Below are positions 1 to 6,597 of a stretch of DNA of 13,331 nucleotides, piece by piece. Each line of letters starts with the position of its first letter. Position 1 is the stretch's first letter. The notes beneath the pieces were generated by a model that was not told the origin of the DNA, searched no databases, and worked only from the letters and a program-made list of their open reading frames with translations. The translations under genes were made by a program, and so were the position numbers. Source of the DNA: Alphaproteobacteria bacterium UBA6178 (GTDB taxonomy: Bacteria; Pseudomonadota; Alphaproteobacteria; Rickettsiales; UBA3002); assembly GCA_002422205.1 (NCBI GenBank), contig DITS01000029.1:1-13331 (forward strand), given 5' to 3'.

Positions 1-379
1 TCGCATCGAGCGGGTTGGTGATGACGATGACGAAGGCGTTTGGTGCGTATTTTTTGATGTTTTCGCCGACGGTTTTCATCACGCCGGTGTTGATAGAGAT
101 CAGGTCGTCGCGGCTCATACCGGGTTTACGCGGCACGCCTGCGGTGACGATGCAGACATCGGCGCCTTTGATGTCGGCGTATTTGTTGGTGCCGAGGATG
201 TTAACATCGCGTCCGTCGCAGGCGGTGGATTGCGAAATATCGAGCGCCTTGCCTTGCGGCATGTCTTTGGTGATGTCGAATAAAACGATGTCACCCAGTT
301 CTTTTTGGCTGATAAGGTGTGCGAGGGTTCCGCCGATCATGCCTGCGCCGATCAGTGCGATTTTTTTCCGTGATGCCAT
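1..379 (-). CDS. mdh: Malate dehydrogenase, N-terminal part (cut by window edge)
   Basis: NAD-dependent malate dehydrogenase of the LDH-like type usual in Alphaproteobacteria; it interconverts malate and oxaloacetate in the cytoplasmic TCA cycle. Only the first 126 residues are present; the rest, with the catalytic His, lies left of the window. Seen directly by reading the complement: a Rossmann start with GAGMIGG at residues 11-17, an acidic residue ending the second strand (LFDI, D35) that fits NAD preference, the substrate loop PRKPGMSRDDL (about 83-93) with two arginines, and TNPLD near 122. The start ATG is at 379-377, preceded by an AGGAG ribosome site (complement of 385-389). It lies downstream of rho on the same strand, with 230 nt between. 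That gap holds a promoter-like pair and two palindromes, so mdh is probably its own transcription unit. I am confident of family and start. Confidence 0.95.
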   Translation of the reverse strand, partial: MASRKKIALIGAGMIGGTLAHLISQKELGDIVLFDITKDMPQGKALDISQSTACDGRDVNILGTNKYADIKGADVCIVTAGVPRKPGMSRDDLISINTGVMKTVGENIKKYAPNAFVIVITNPLDA

Positions 380-412
380 ACAATCTCCTGTGCAGAGTGT
401 TATTTGAGGTGA

Positions 413-440
413 GTTATAGCGAAGCTAGCTCAAAACTCAA
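413..440 (-). promoter_or_regulatory. Candidate sigma70-type promoter for mdh
   Basis: On the minus strand, TTGAGT (complement of 435-440) is followed after 16 nt by TATAAC (complement of 413-418). This gives 4/6 and 5/6 matches to the -35 and -10 consensus. Transcription would start near position 405, about 26 nt before the mdh ATG. This rests on consensus matching by eye only; alphaproteobacterial promoters are often degenerate. Confidence 0.4.
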
Positions 441-539
441 GGATTCACTTTTGCGTTGTGAATGGCGTTGGTTATAGCGGGAAAGGGTTAAGAAAGATTT
501 AAGGCGAAAGGCGTTTTGTTAAGCCGTTGATTGCAGAAG

Positions 540-562
540 ATGCTAGGGTCTGGCCCCAGCAT
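540..562. repeat. Imperfect palindrome downstream of rho
   Basis: ATGCT-A-GGG pairs with CCC-C-AGCAT around a 5-nt loop (TCTGG), with one A/C mismatch. The GGGTCTGG core also occurs on the opposite strand at 8175-8182, inside the palindrome cluster of the dnaQ/secB gap, so this looks like a member of a dispersed palindromic repeat type. It lies 48 nt past the rho stop. Confidence 0.5.
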
Positions 563-582
563 GACGGTATTGAGTGGATGGG

Positions 583-600
583 TTCCCGCTTTCGCGGGAA
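583..600. repeat. REP-like palindrome downstream of rho (copy A)
   Basis: Perfect 7-bp inverted repeat: TTCCCGC at 583-589, loop TTTC, GCGGGAA at 594-600. It sits 9 nt past the rho stop codon. The 18-nt unit recurs in opposite orientation at 7955-7972 with one difference. There is no T-tract after the hairpin on the rho strand, so it is not a canonical intrinsic terminator, but it could stabilise the 3' end of the rho mRNA. Confidence 0.7.
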
Positions 601-609
601 GACAAATCG

Positions 610-1866
610 TTAGCGATTCATGCGTTCGAAAAATTCGGCGTTGCTTTTGGTGTCTTCCATTTTATCGAGCAGGAATTCCATCGCGTCCATGGTGCCCATG
701 GGGTTGAGGATTTTGCGCAAGACCCAGACTTTGGCCAAATCTTCTTTGGTGTAGAGCATGTCTTCTTTGCGGGTGCCGGATTTGCTGATGTCAATCGCCG
801 GATAGGTGCGCTTATCGGCGAGTTTACGGTCGAGAATAATCTCGGAATTGCCGGTGCCTTTGAATTCTTCGAAGATGACCTCGTCCATGCGTGAGCCGGT
901 TTCGATCAAGGCGGTGGCGATAATGGTGAGCGACCCGCCATGTTCGATGTTACGTGCCGCACCGAAAAAGCGTTTGGGGCGTTGCAAGGCGTTGGCATCA
1001 ACACCACCGGTGAGAACTTTACCGGATGATGGCACCACCGTATTGTAAGCGCGCGCTAAGCGGGTGATGGAATCGAGCAGAATCACCACGTCTTTTTTAT
1101 GCTCCACTAAGCGCTTGGCTTTCTCGATCACCATTTCGGCGAGTTGCACGTGACGGGTAGCAGGCTCGTCAAAGGTGGAGCTGACGACTTCGCCTTTTAC
1201 CGAGCGCGACATGTCGGTTACTTCTTCGGGGCGCTCGTCGATGAGGAGTACAATTAATATTGCGTCGGGGTGATTTTCGGTGATCGAATGCGCGATATTT
1301 TGCAGCATTACGGTTTTACCGGTGCGTGGCGGTGCGACGATTAGGGTACGCTGGCCTTTGCCTTGCGGGGATACCAGATCGATCACGCGGGAGGTCAGGT
1401 CGCCTTTGGTCGGGTCTGATTTTTCCATGTGGATTTTTTCTTCCGGATAGAGCGGAATCAGATTGTCGAAGGCGACTTTATGTTTAACGCGCTCGGGGTC
1501 TTCGAAATTGATGGAAGTGACTTTGACCAATGCAAAATAGCGCTCGCCATCTTTGGGGGCGCGTACTTCGCCTTCGACGGTGTCGCCGGTACGCAGGGCG
1601 AAGCGGCGCACTTGCGCGGGGGATACATAGACATCATCAGGCCCTGCAAGGTAATTCGCATCGGGCGAGCGCAAAAACCCGAAGCCGTCCTGCAGCACTT
1701 CGATCACGCCTTCGCCGATGATTTCCTGATCTTTATCAGCCATTTTTTTCAAAATAGCGAAAATCATTTCCTGCTTCAGCATGGAGCTGGCATTTTCCAC
1801 CCCATGTTCTTCGGCGAGTGCTAAGAGTTGATCGGGTTTTTTCTTTTTCAGTTCTTGAAGGCGCAT
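610..1866 (-). CDS. rho: Transcription termination factor Rho
   Basis: Hexameric RNA-dependent ATPase/helicase that ends transcription at Rho-dependent sites. It has 418 residues, against 419 in E. coli. Seen: an N-terminal helical domain (about 1-45); a cold-shock-type RNA-binding domain with the RNP-like GFGFLRS at 61-67; Walker A APPRTGKT at 178-185; DERPEEV at 210-216; Walker B VVILLDSITR at 260-269; the Q-loop/R-loop region around 283-305; and the arginine-finger segment SGTRKE with R366, the same number as in E. coli. The Walker A motif has RT where E. coli has KA. The gene follows the hem genes but is separated from hemJ by a 179-nt leader with its own promoter-like elements. Rho genes are often autoregulated through the leader, so that gap deserves attention. 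The ribosome site is weak (GAGAA, 8-9 nt before the ATG). Confidence 0.98.
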   Translation of the reverse strand: MRLQELKKKKPDQLLALAEEHGVENASSMLKQEMIFAILKKMADKDQEIIGEGVIEVLQDGFGFLRSPDANYLAGPDDVYVSPAQVRRFALRTGDTVEGEVRAPKDGERYFALVKVTSINFEDPERVKHKVAFDNLIPLYPEEKIHMEKSDPTKGDLTSRVIDLVSPQGKGQRTLIVAPPRTGKTVMLQNIAHSITENHPDAILIVLLIDERPEEVTDMSRSVKGEVVSSTFDEPATRHVQLAEMVIEKAKRLVEHKKDVVILLDSITRLARAYNTVVPSSGKVLTGGVDANALQRPKRFFGAARNIEHGGSLTIIATALIETGSRMDEVIFEEFKGTGNSEIILDRKLADKRTYPAIDISKSGTRKEDMLYTKEDLAKVWVLRKILNPMGTMDAMEFLLDKMEDTKSNAEFFERMNR

Positions 1867-1992
1867 GATGAATTCTCGTGAATGGGTTGGGGATTGGTGG
1901 GTTTACGCGCAAGCAGCATATTAAGTCAGTGGGGGAGATTTTGTTTGATTTTGCTGTTTGATTTTGAGCGTGCCACCAGAGGGGGTGTTTTG

Positions 1993-2021
1993 TCTATGAA
2001 TGATTTATTCATAAAGGTCAA
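1993..2021 (-). promoter_or_regulatory. Candidate rho promoter overlapping an inverted repeat
   Basis: On the minus strand, TTGACC (complement of 2016-2021, 5/6 match to -35) is followed after exactly 17 nt by CATAGA (complement of 1993-1998, 3/6 match to -10). A perfect AT-rich inverted repeat, TATGAAT / ATTCATA with a 5-nt loop (1995-2013), fills the spacer and most of the -10. Such placement fits a repressor operator, although it may equally be a leader hairpin or chance. The implied leader before the rho ATG is about 120 nt. Confidence 0.3.
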
Positions 2022-2045
2022 ACGGTTTTTTGGGTGCGTTGCAGC

Positions 2046-2471
2046 TTAGAAGGGTTTGAGCACCACCAGAAAGACAATTATGATTAATAAAAGGGTGGGG
2101 ACTTCGTTGAGGATGCGGAAGAATTTTGCTGATTTTTGATTGGCGTCACGTGCGAAATCCTTGTGGTATTTTGCCAGCATGCCATGCGCACCGGCCATGC
2201 AGAGTACTAGCGTTAATTTTGCGTGCATCCAGCCCATTTGATAGGCGCCGAGGGTCATCATTAACCAAAAGCCAAAGATAAACGTGGCGATCATGGCGGG
2301 GGTCATAATGTAGCGCAGGAGTTTTTTCTCCATTATTTTGAGGGTTTCCGACAGCTCTGAGCCGACTGTAGCTTGCGCATGATACACATACAGGCGCGGC
2401 AGATAGAGCATGCCCGCCATCCAGCTGATGACGGAAATGATGTGCAGGGCTTCGATGATCTGGATGGTCAT
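2046..2471 (-). CDS. hemJ: Protoporphyrinogen IX oxidase HemJ
   Basis: Small integral membrane protein of the HemJ (UPF0093) family, which oxidises protoporphyrinogen IX to protoporphyrin IX in bacteria lacking HemG and HemY. It has 141 residues, the usual size. Four hydrophobic segments are visible (about 4-24, 55-75, 82-101 and 122-139). Family-type conserved residues are the first-helix His (H10 in EALHIISVISWMAGMLYLPR), the LPRLYVYH stretch at 24-31, and the HAKL segment with K85. Its ATG overlaps the hemH stop by 4 nt (ATGA, 2468-2471), implying translational coupling. The step it catalyses comes just before ferrochelatase, so the neighbour gene makes biochemical sense. Confidence 0.95.
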   Translation of the reverse strand: MTIQIIEALHIISVISWMAGMLYLPRLYVYHAQATVGSELSETLKIMEKKLLRYIMTPAMIATFIFGFWLMMTLGAYQMGWMHAKLTLVLCMAGAHGMLAKYHKDFARDANQKSAKFFRILNEVPTLLLIIIVFLVVLKPF

Positions 2472-3514
2472 GCGGCTAGCTTAGCCTGATGCGGGCAGCC
2501 CGTAAAGGACGAAGGACAGATGCGGCCACCTTTGTGCGAGCAAAGTTTTTTATCAGGGGTTTGCGCGAGGCATAAATCGGCAAGGCCTTGGATGAAATCG
2601 GGTTGCACCGACACGGTTGGGACGCGGTGATAGGCAGGCACGCCTGCTTCGTCGGCGAGGTGTTTATATTCGATATCGAGCTCGACCAGTGTTTCGGAAT
2701 GCTCGGACACGAAAGCCAGCGGAATGAGGATGATTGGTTTGCCATCGGCTCCGGCGCGTTTGATTTCGTCTTCGGTGGAAGGTTTGATCCATTCGAGCGG
2801 GCCGACGCGGCTTTGGTAGCAATTGACATAATCGGGCGAGCCGCCGAGTTTTTGCAGAATGCTTTGCGTGGTTTGCTCGACTTGCCATTGGTAGGGATCG
2901 CCTGCTGCGATAATTTTTTCGGGCAGGCCATGGGCAGAGAAGAGCAAACGCGCATTGGGGGATTGCTGCATATAGGGTTTGATGAGTGCGGCTTGCGCTT
3001 CGATGAAACCATCCAGCGTCGGGTAGCAGCATAGGGTGGTGGTGGGAATGTGCATGCCGGTTTTTTGTGCGGCACGCTGCCAGTCTTTGACCGATGAATC
3101 GGTGGTGGTGGTGGAGAATTGCGGATAGAGCGTGAGCAGGATGATGTGATCGGGGGCGTAGGATTGCACCTGTTTTACCACTTCGTCGCTCATGGGGTGC
3201 CAGTAGCGCATGGTGATAAAACATTCGACCTGACCGTGGGCTGATAATGCGGATTTTAGTGCATCGGCCTGAGCCTGCGTGTTAGGCAAAATGGGGGAGC
3301 GGTTGCCGAGTTCTTTATAAATTTCCTGTGCGATGGGTGCGCGCTTTTTGGAAATGAGTTTGGCCAAAAAATAGCGTACGGGTTTGGGTACGCGGATGAT
3401 CGCTGGGTCATAGAACAGATTGAATAAAAAGGGTTGCACGGCGTCAAGTGAATTGGGCCCGCCTAGATTGAAAAGGATGATCGCGGTTTTAGTATTGGGG
3501 GTAATAATGCTCAT
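2468..3514 (-). CDS. hemH: Ferrochelatase with cysteine-rich C-terminus
   Basis: Inserts Fe2+ into protoporphyrin IX, the last step of protohaem synthesis, on the inner face of the membrane. It has 348 residues. Seen: N-terminal LFNLGGP (14-20); the porphyrin-binding region PQFSTTTT (131-138); the active-site His in SAHGLP (H195); QSRVGPLEWIKP (234-245); and the acidic metal-site segment VSEHSETLVELD (269-280). The C-terminal tail carries four cysteines (C315, C325, C333, C340). Some bacterial ferrochelatases, including that of Caulobacter, hold a [2Fe-2S] cluster; that these four cysteines bind one here is my inference. The start overlaps the hemE stop by 4 nt and the end overlaps the hemJ start by 4 nt, so the three hem genes are a tightly coupled operon. 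Confidence 0.97.
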   Translation of the reverse strand: MSIITPNTKTAIILFNLGGPNSLDAVQPFLFNLFYDPAIIRVPKPVRYFLAKLISKKRAPIAQEIYKELGNRSPILPNTQAQADALKSALSAHGQVECFITMRYWHPMSDEVVKQVQSYAPDHIILLTLYPQFSTTTTDSSVKDWQRAAQKTGMHIPTTTLCCYPTLDGFIEAQAALIKPYMQQSPNARLLFSAHGLPEKIIAAGDPYQWQVEQTTQSILQKLGGSPDYVNCYQSRVGPLEWIKPSTEDEIKRAGADGKPIILIPLAFVSEHSETLVELDIEYKHLADEAGVPAYHRVPTVSVQPDFIQGLADLCLAQTPDKKLCSHKGGRICPSSFTGCPHQAKLAA

Positions 3515-4533
3515 GCGCGAAATCCTTTGATGGTGGCAACGACGGCTTCGACATGGGCGATAGGGGTATGCGGCACAATGCCATGGCCGAGATTGAATAT
3601 GAAGGAGCGATCTTTCATAGCTTCGAGAATGCGCAGTGTTTCTTTGACGGCTTTTTTCTCATCACTTGCCAATAGAATAGGATCGAGATTGCCTTGCAGG
3701 GGTTTGTGTAAATGGGCTTTGGCCCAATCGAGGCAGACGGCAGTATCCATTGCCATGGCAGTGACGCCGGTTTGGTTTTCATAGTCGATGATCTGCGGCG
3801 CGGCGCTGCGGGCAAAGCCGATGATGGGAATATCGGGATGGGCGGCTTTGACATTGGCGACGATGCGTGTGGTGGGGTTGATGACCCATCGATGGAATTC
3901 GGATTCGGGCAGAATGCCTGCCCAGCTATCGAAGAGTTGCAGCACGTTCACTCCGGCTTCGACTTGCGCAATCAGGTAGCGGCTGGTCGATTCGACGAGG
4001 ATATCGATGAGTTGGGCAAAGGCTTCGGGTTGGCCGTAGGCAAAGCCGCGGGTGGTGGCAAAGTCTTTGCTGCCCTTGCCTTCGATCATGTAGCAGGCCA
4101 CCGTCCATGGGCTGCCAGCAAAACCGATCAGGCTTTTATCGGGTGATAATTCTTTTCGGATTAAGCGGATGGCGGTAAAGACGGGGGCAAGTTTGTCGAG
4201 GACGCCTTCGGGGCTCAAACGTAAGATATCTTTGATATGGGTGATGGGATCGAGCTTCGGTCCTTCGCCTTGTTCGAAACGTACAGATTGTCCGAGTGCG
4301 TCAGGGATAACAAGAATGTCAGAGAATAAAATTGCGGCGTCCATGTCGAAGCGCGTGATGGGTTGCAGGGTGACTTCGCAAGCTGCATCGGGTGTGTAAC
4401 AAAAAGACAGAAAGTCTGGAAAGCCGCTTCGAATCTTTTTATATTCGGGTAAATAGCGGCCCGCTTGTCGCATAAACCAGAAAGGGGTCTGGCTGGTTTT
4501 TTCATTGTGCAGATTTTGCATTAAAAGCGTCAT
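3511..4533 (-). CDS. hemE: Uroporphyrinogen decarboxylase
   Basis: Removes four carboxyl groups from uroporphyrinogen III to give coproporphyrinogen III; a soluble cytoplasmic enzyme of haem synthesis. It has 340 residues, usual for the family. Seen: the signature WFMRQAGRYLPEY (19-31) with its substrate-binding arginines; the catalytic Asp in ILFSDILVIPDALG (D72); the conserved GFAGSPWTVACYMIEG (137-152) with Tyr148; GNLDP around residue 280; and the C-terminal FNLGHGI. The chosen ATG (4533-4531) has an AAGAGG ribosome site on the complement of 4542-4547; the later in-frame Met5 has no comparable site. It is the first gene of the leftward hem operon. Its 5' untranslated region would contain a perfect DnaA box and the AT-rich tract of the probable origin, as hemE does at the Caulobacter origin. 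Confidence 0.98.
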   Translation of the reverse strand: MTLLMQNLHNEKTSQTPFWFMRQAGRYLPEYKKIRSGFPDFLSFCYTPDAACEVTLQPITRFDMDAAILFSDILVIPDALGQSVRFEQGEGPKLDPITHIKDILRLSPEGVLDKLAPVFTAIRLIRKELSPDKSLIGFAGSPWTVACYMIEGKGSKDFATTRGFAYGQPEAFAQLIDILVESTSRYLIAQVEAGVNVLQLFDSWAGILPESEFHRWVINPTTRIVANVKAAHPDIPIIGFARSAAPQIIDYENQTGVTAMAMDTAVCLDWAKAHLHKPLQGNLDPILLASDEKKAVKETLRILEAMKDRSFIFNLGHGIVPHTPIAHVEAVVATIKGFRA

Positions 4534-4551
4534 TGACGAGCCTCTTTGCGG

Positions 4552-4560
4552 TTATGCACA
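4552..4560 (+). promoter_or_regulatory. DnaA box, perfect (TTATGCACA)
   Basis: Exact match to TTATNCACA. It lies 19 nt upstream of the hemE start codon and directly beside the AT-rich tract, the usual position of a box that anchors DnaA next to an unwinding element. It would also lie in the hemE leader, allowing DnaA to affect hemE. Confidence 0.75.
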
Positions 4561-4565
4561 GACCC

Positions 4566-4599
4566 ATATTCTATTATATAAGTAAAATATATAAAAAAT
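4566..4599. promoter_or_regulatory. AT-rich tract, candidate DNA unwinding element
   Basis: Thirty-four nucleotides with only two G/C bases (4571 and 4582), in a region otherwise around half GC or more. It begins 5 nt from the perfect DnaA box at 4552-4560. On the minus strand it contains an exact TATAAT (complement of 4573-4578) that could be the hemE -10 element, although no good -35 lies 16-18 nt upstream of it. The two roles are compatible. Confidence 0.6.
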
Positions 4600-4763
4600 G
4601 GTGGTGGTAGTTGGGTTGCCTTTAACGGTGATTCTTTTTTGTGCGGCTTTTGTGCGTGTGTCTATGAACAGTTTTGCGCCTTGCACAAAAGGGGTGGGCG
4701 AGCCTGTGGGTGAGTGGGCTTAAGTGTGTTACTCCATCACAAGAAAGACGTGCTGACTGGATG

Positions 4764-4772
4764 GGTGCATAA
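4764..4772 (-). promoter_or_regulatory. DnaA box, one mismatch
   Basis: The plus strand reads GGTGCATAA, which is TTATGCACC on the minus strand, one base from the TTATNCACA consensus. It is the first of three minus-oriented sites within 66 nt. Confidence 0.45.
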
Positions 4773-4801
4773 GCGGTGCCATGCACAGATGAATGATTGT
4801 T

Positions 4802-4810
4802 TGTGTATAA
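4802..4810 (-). promoter_or_regulatory. DnaA box, perfect (minus strand)
   Basis: The plus strand reads TGTGTATAA, the complement of TTATACACA, an exact consensus match. It is central in the gap, 11 nt before the next minus-oriented site. Confidence 0.7.
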
Positions 4811-4820
4811 GATTTTTGCC

Positions 4821-4829
4821 TGTGGATGA
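4821..4829 (-). promoter_or_regulatory. DnaA box, one mismatch
   Basis: The plus strand reads TGTGGATGA, one base from TGTGGATAA, the complement of the strong box TTATCCACA. Its spacing from the perfect box at 4802-4810 is 19 nt start to start, close to two helical turns. Confidence 0.5.
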
Positions 4830-4878
4830 AACGCTGTATGAAAAAGGGCCGTCTGTTTATAGAATCGGGGGCGGGGCG

Positions 4879-4908
4879 TTGGCCTGTGAATTGCGGTGCG
4901 TTTATACT
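4879..4908 (+). promoter_or_regulatory. Candidate promoter for the PPSR-aroE-coaE-dnaQ operon
   Basis: TTGGCC (4879-4884, 4/6 match to -35), an 18-nt spacer and TATACT (4903-4908, 5/6 match to -10). The predicted start, near 4915, falls inside the perfect DnaA box at 4914-4922, so bound DnaA could block it. This is a consensus match by eye only. Confidence 0.35.
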
Positions 4909-4913
4909 CGATC

Positions 4914-4922
4914 TTATACACA
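4914..4922 (+). promoter_or_regulatory. DnaA box, perfect (TTATACACA)
   Basis: Exact consensus match, 20 nt before the PPSR start codon and at the predicted transcription start of that operon. With the box at 4552-4560, perfect boxes bracket the gap close to both flanking genes. Confidence 0.7.
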
Positions 4923-4942
4923 AGGCGGCATAGAGTCGGGGA

Positions 4943-5767
4943 ATGAAAACATTTCATCTACATTTGGTGTCGGATTCGACGGGCGAAACGGTGAGCAGCG
5001 TCAGCCGCGCGGCGTTGGTGCAGTTTGAGGATGTGGTACCGAGCGAGCATATCTGGTCGCTGGTGCGCACCAAAGGGCAGCTGGAGAAAATGATCAAAAG
5101 CCTCGATGAATTTCCCGGGGTGGTGATGTTTACGCTGGTGGATGAGCAATTGCGGCGGATGCTGCGGCAGGAATGCCAGAAGCGACATTTGCCGTGCATT
5201 CCGGTGCTAGGGCCAGTGATTCGGGAGCTGTCGTCTTATTTAAATGAAGAGGCGAGCTCGCGGCCTGGCCAGCAGCATGAGCTGAGCGCCGATTATTTTA
5301 ACCGTGTCGATGCGATTAATTTTGCGATGGCGCATGATGACGGGCAGATGCATTGGAATTTAGAAGAGGCGGATATTGTAATAGTAGGCGTATCGCGCAC
5401 GTCGAAATCGCCGACTTGTATCTATTTAGCCAATCGCGGGCAGAAGGCGGCGAATGTGCCCTTTGTGCATCATATCCCCTTGCCGGAGAATTTATTTACG
5501 CTCAAAGACCCGCTGGTGGTGGGGCTGACGATTGATCTGGACCGGCTGCTGCAGATTCGCAAAACGCGATTGCTATCGCTGAATCAGGAAGAAGAAACCA
5601 ACTATATTGATAGCGAAGAGGTGAAAAAGGAAATTGACGCCTCGCGAAAACTATACCGGCAACATGGCTGGCCGGTGATTGATGTGACGCGGCGTTCGGT
5701 AGAGGAAACGGCGGCGCTGATTATTCAGTACCGGCAGCGGCAGCTGGAGAAAAGGAAAAGCGGATGA
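4943..5767 (+). CDS. ppsR: Pyruvate,phosphate dikinase / PEP synthase regulatory protein (DUF299)
   Basis: Bifunctional serine/threonine kinase and Pi-dependent phosphorylase of the DUF299 family. Known members switch pyruvate,phosphate dikinase or PEP synthase off and on by phosphorylating and dephosphorylating its active-site region, controlling the pyruvate-PEP step. It has 274 residues, the normal length. Seen: an N-terminal LVSDSTGETV segment (8-17); LGPVIRELSSYL around 89-100; RVDAINFAMAHDDG (121-134); and the phosphate-binding loop GVSRTSKSPT at 149-158. Which enzyme is the target here is not decided by this window. It is the first gene of the rightward operon, immediately beside the probable origin, matching the 'RP001' position in Rickettsia. 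Its stop overlaps the aroE start by 4 nt. The ribosome site is a G-rich run just before the ATG with very short spacing. Confidence 0.95.
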   Translation: MKTFHLHLVSDSTGETVSSVSRAALVQFEDVVPSEHIWSLVRTKGQLEKMIKSLDEFPGVVMFTLVDEQLRRMLRQECQKRHLPCIPVLGPVIRELSSYLNEEASSRPGQQHELSADYFNRVDAINFAMAHDDGQMHWNLEEADIVIVGVSRTSKSPTCIYLANRGQKAANVPFVHHIPLPENLFTLKDPLVVGLTIDLDRLLQIRKTRLLSLNQEEETNYIDSEEVKKEIDASRKLYRQHGWPVIDVTRRSVEETAALIIQYRQRQLEKRKSG

Positions 5768-6597
5768 AACAGCCCGCGCATCTTAAGGCGGGGGTGATGG
5801 GCGATCCGGTGGCGCATTCCTTGTCGCCGCGTTTGCATGGCTATTGGCTGAAACGTTATGGCATTGACGGGGACTATGCGGCGATGCATGTGGCGGCGGA
5901 TTCGCTGGAGGCAGCGCTGCGCGCGCTGGCGTTGGACGGGGTTGCCGGATGTAATCTCACGATTCCGCATAAAGAGGCTGGGCTTTCGCTGGTGGATGAG
6001 GCGAGCGAGCTGGCGCATCGCATCGGCGCGGTGAATACGGTGGTGGTGCGTGATAATGGCACGCTTTATGGCACCAATACCGATGCGGCGGGTTTTATCC
6101 TGAATCTGAAATCGCAGATTGCCGATTTAACGCCCTATCATCGCAAGGCGGTGGTGCTGGGGGCCGGGGGTGCGGCGCGCGCGGTGTGTGCGGCGCTGCT
6201 CGATGATGGGTTTGCGGTGTGGCTGACCAATCGCACGCGCGCGAAAGCGGAAGCCATTGCTGCGGCGCTGGGTGCTATTGACGTGGTGGATTGGGATGCG
6301 CGTGAGGTGGCATTCGAGGGGTGCGGTTTGCTGGTGAATTGCACCAGCTTGGGGCTGGAGGGCAGCACGCCGCTGGATGTGTCACTGGAGGCGTTACCGC
6401 GTGACGCGCTGGTGACGGATATTGTCTATAAACCGTTGATGACGCCGCTGCTTTTGGACGCGCAAGCGCGTGGCAATCCGGTGGTGGATGGGTTGGGAAT
6501 GTTGCTCTATCAGGCGGTTGACGGGTTTGCCGCATGGTATGGGGTGCGGCCCGAAGTGGATGCGGCGCTGCGTGCGCACATGCTGGAGGCGCTATGA
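5764..6597 (+). CDS. aroE: Shikimate 5-dehydrogenase
   Basis: NADPH-dependent reduction of 3-dehydroshikimate to shikimate, the fourth step of the chorismate pathway, in the cytoplasm. It has 277 residues, typical. Seen: the shikimate-binding stretch GDPVAHSLSPRLHG (13-26); the catalytic lysine in NLTIPHK (K70) with its partner Asp in TNTDAAG (D107); the nucleotide loop GAGGAARA (133-140); and NRTRA (156-160), the arginine-containing loop that favours NADP over NAD. The ATG overlaps the upstream PPSR stop (ATGA at 5764-5767) and the end overlaps coaE, so the order is consistent with translational coupling. Nothing is missing or unusual. Confidence 0.97.
   Translation: MKQPAHLKAGVMGDPVAHSLSPRLHGYWLKRYGIDGDYAAMHVAADSLEAALRALALDGVAGCNLTIPHKEAGLSLVDEASELAHRIGAVNTVVVRDNGTLYGTNTDAAGFILNLKSQIADLTPYHRKAVVLGAGGAARAVCAALLDDGFAVWLTNRTRAKAEAIAAALGAIDVVDWDAREVAFEGCGLLVNCTSLGLEGSTPLDVSLEALPRDALVTDIVYKPLMTPLLLDAQARGNPVVDGLGMLLYQAVDGFAAWYGVRPEVDAALRAHMLEAL

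Larger units (their letters stand above)
4534..4942. other. Probable chromosomal replication origin (oriC)
   Basis: This 409-nt gap between divergent hemE and the DUF299/PPSR gene has the same gene context as the origins described for Caulobacter crescentus and Rickettsia prowazekii. Within it I find three perfect TTATNCACA DnaA boxes in mixed orientation, two one-mismatch boxes, two weaker two-mismatch sites (4779-4787 and 4885-4893), and one 34-nt tract with only two G/C bases next to the hemE-proximal box. Open frames crossing the gap resemble no known protein and run through the boxes. No clear CtrA half-site pair (TTAA-N7-TTAA) was seen. Context and motifs agree, but the base skew does not reverse here, so present-day origin activity is inferred, not shown. 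Confidence 0.7.

Noticed and set aside
574..1824. Plus-strand open frames opposite rho
   Set aside because: They are antisense shadows of a fully conserved rho gene with no independent coding evidence.
4534..4942. CtrA-binding sites (TTAA-N7-TTAA), as at the Caulobacter origin
   Set aside because: Scattered TTAA tetramers occur (4622-4625, 4720-4723), but no pair has the required spacing; TTAA-N7-TCTT from 4622 is only a partial match.
4622..5028. Open frames of 64-111 codons on both strands in the hemE / PPSR gap
   Set aside because: They overlap each other and the DnaA boxes, lack ribosome sites and resemble no family; they are better explained by chance in a non-coding origin region.
6534..6593. 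A 20-codon upstream extension of coaE
   Set aside because: It lies inside aroE, and the family N-terminus with its P-loop begins right after the ATGs at 6594/6597, which have a GGAGG ribosome site.
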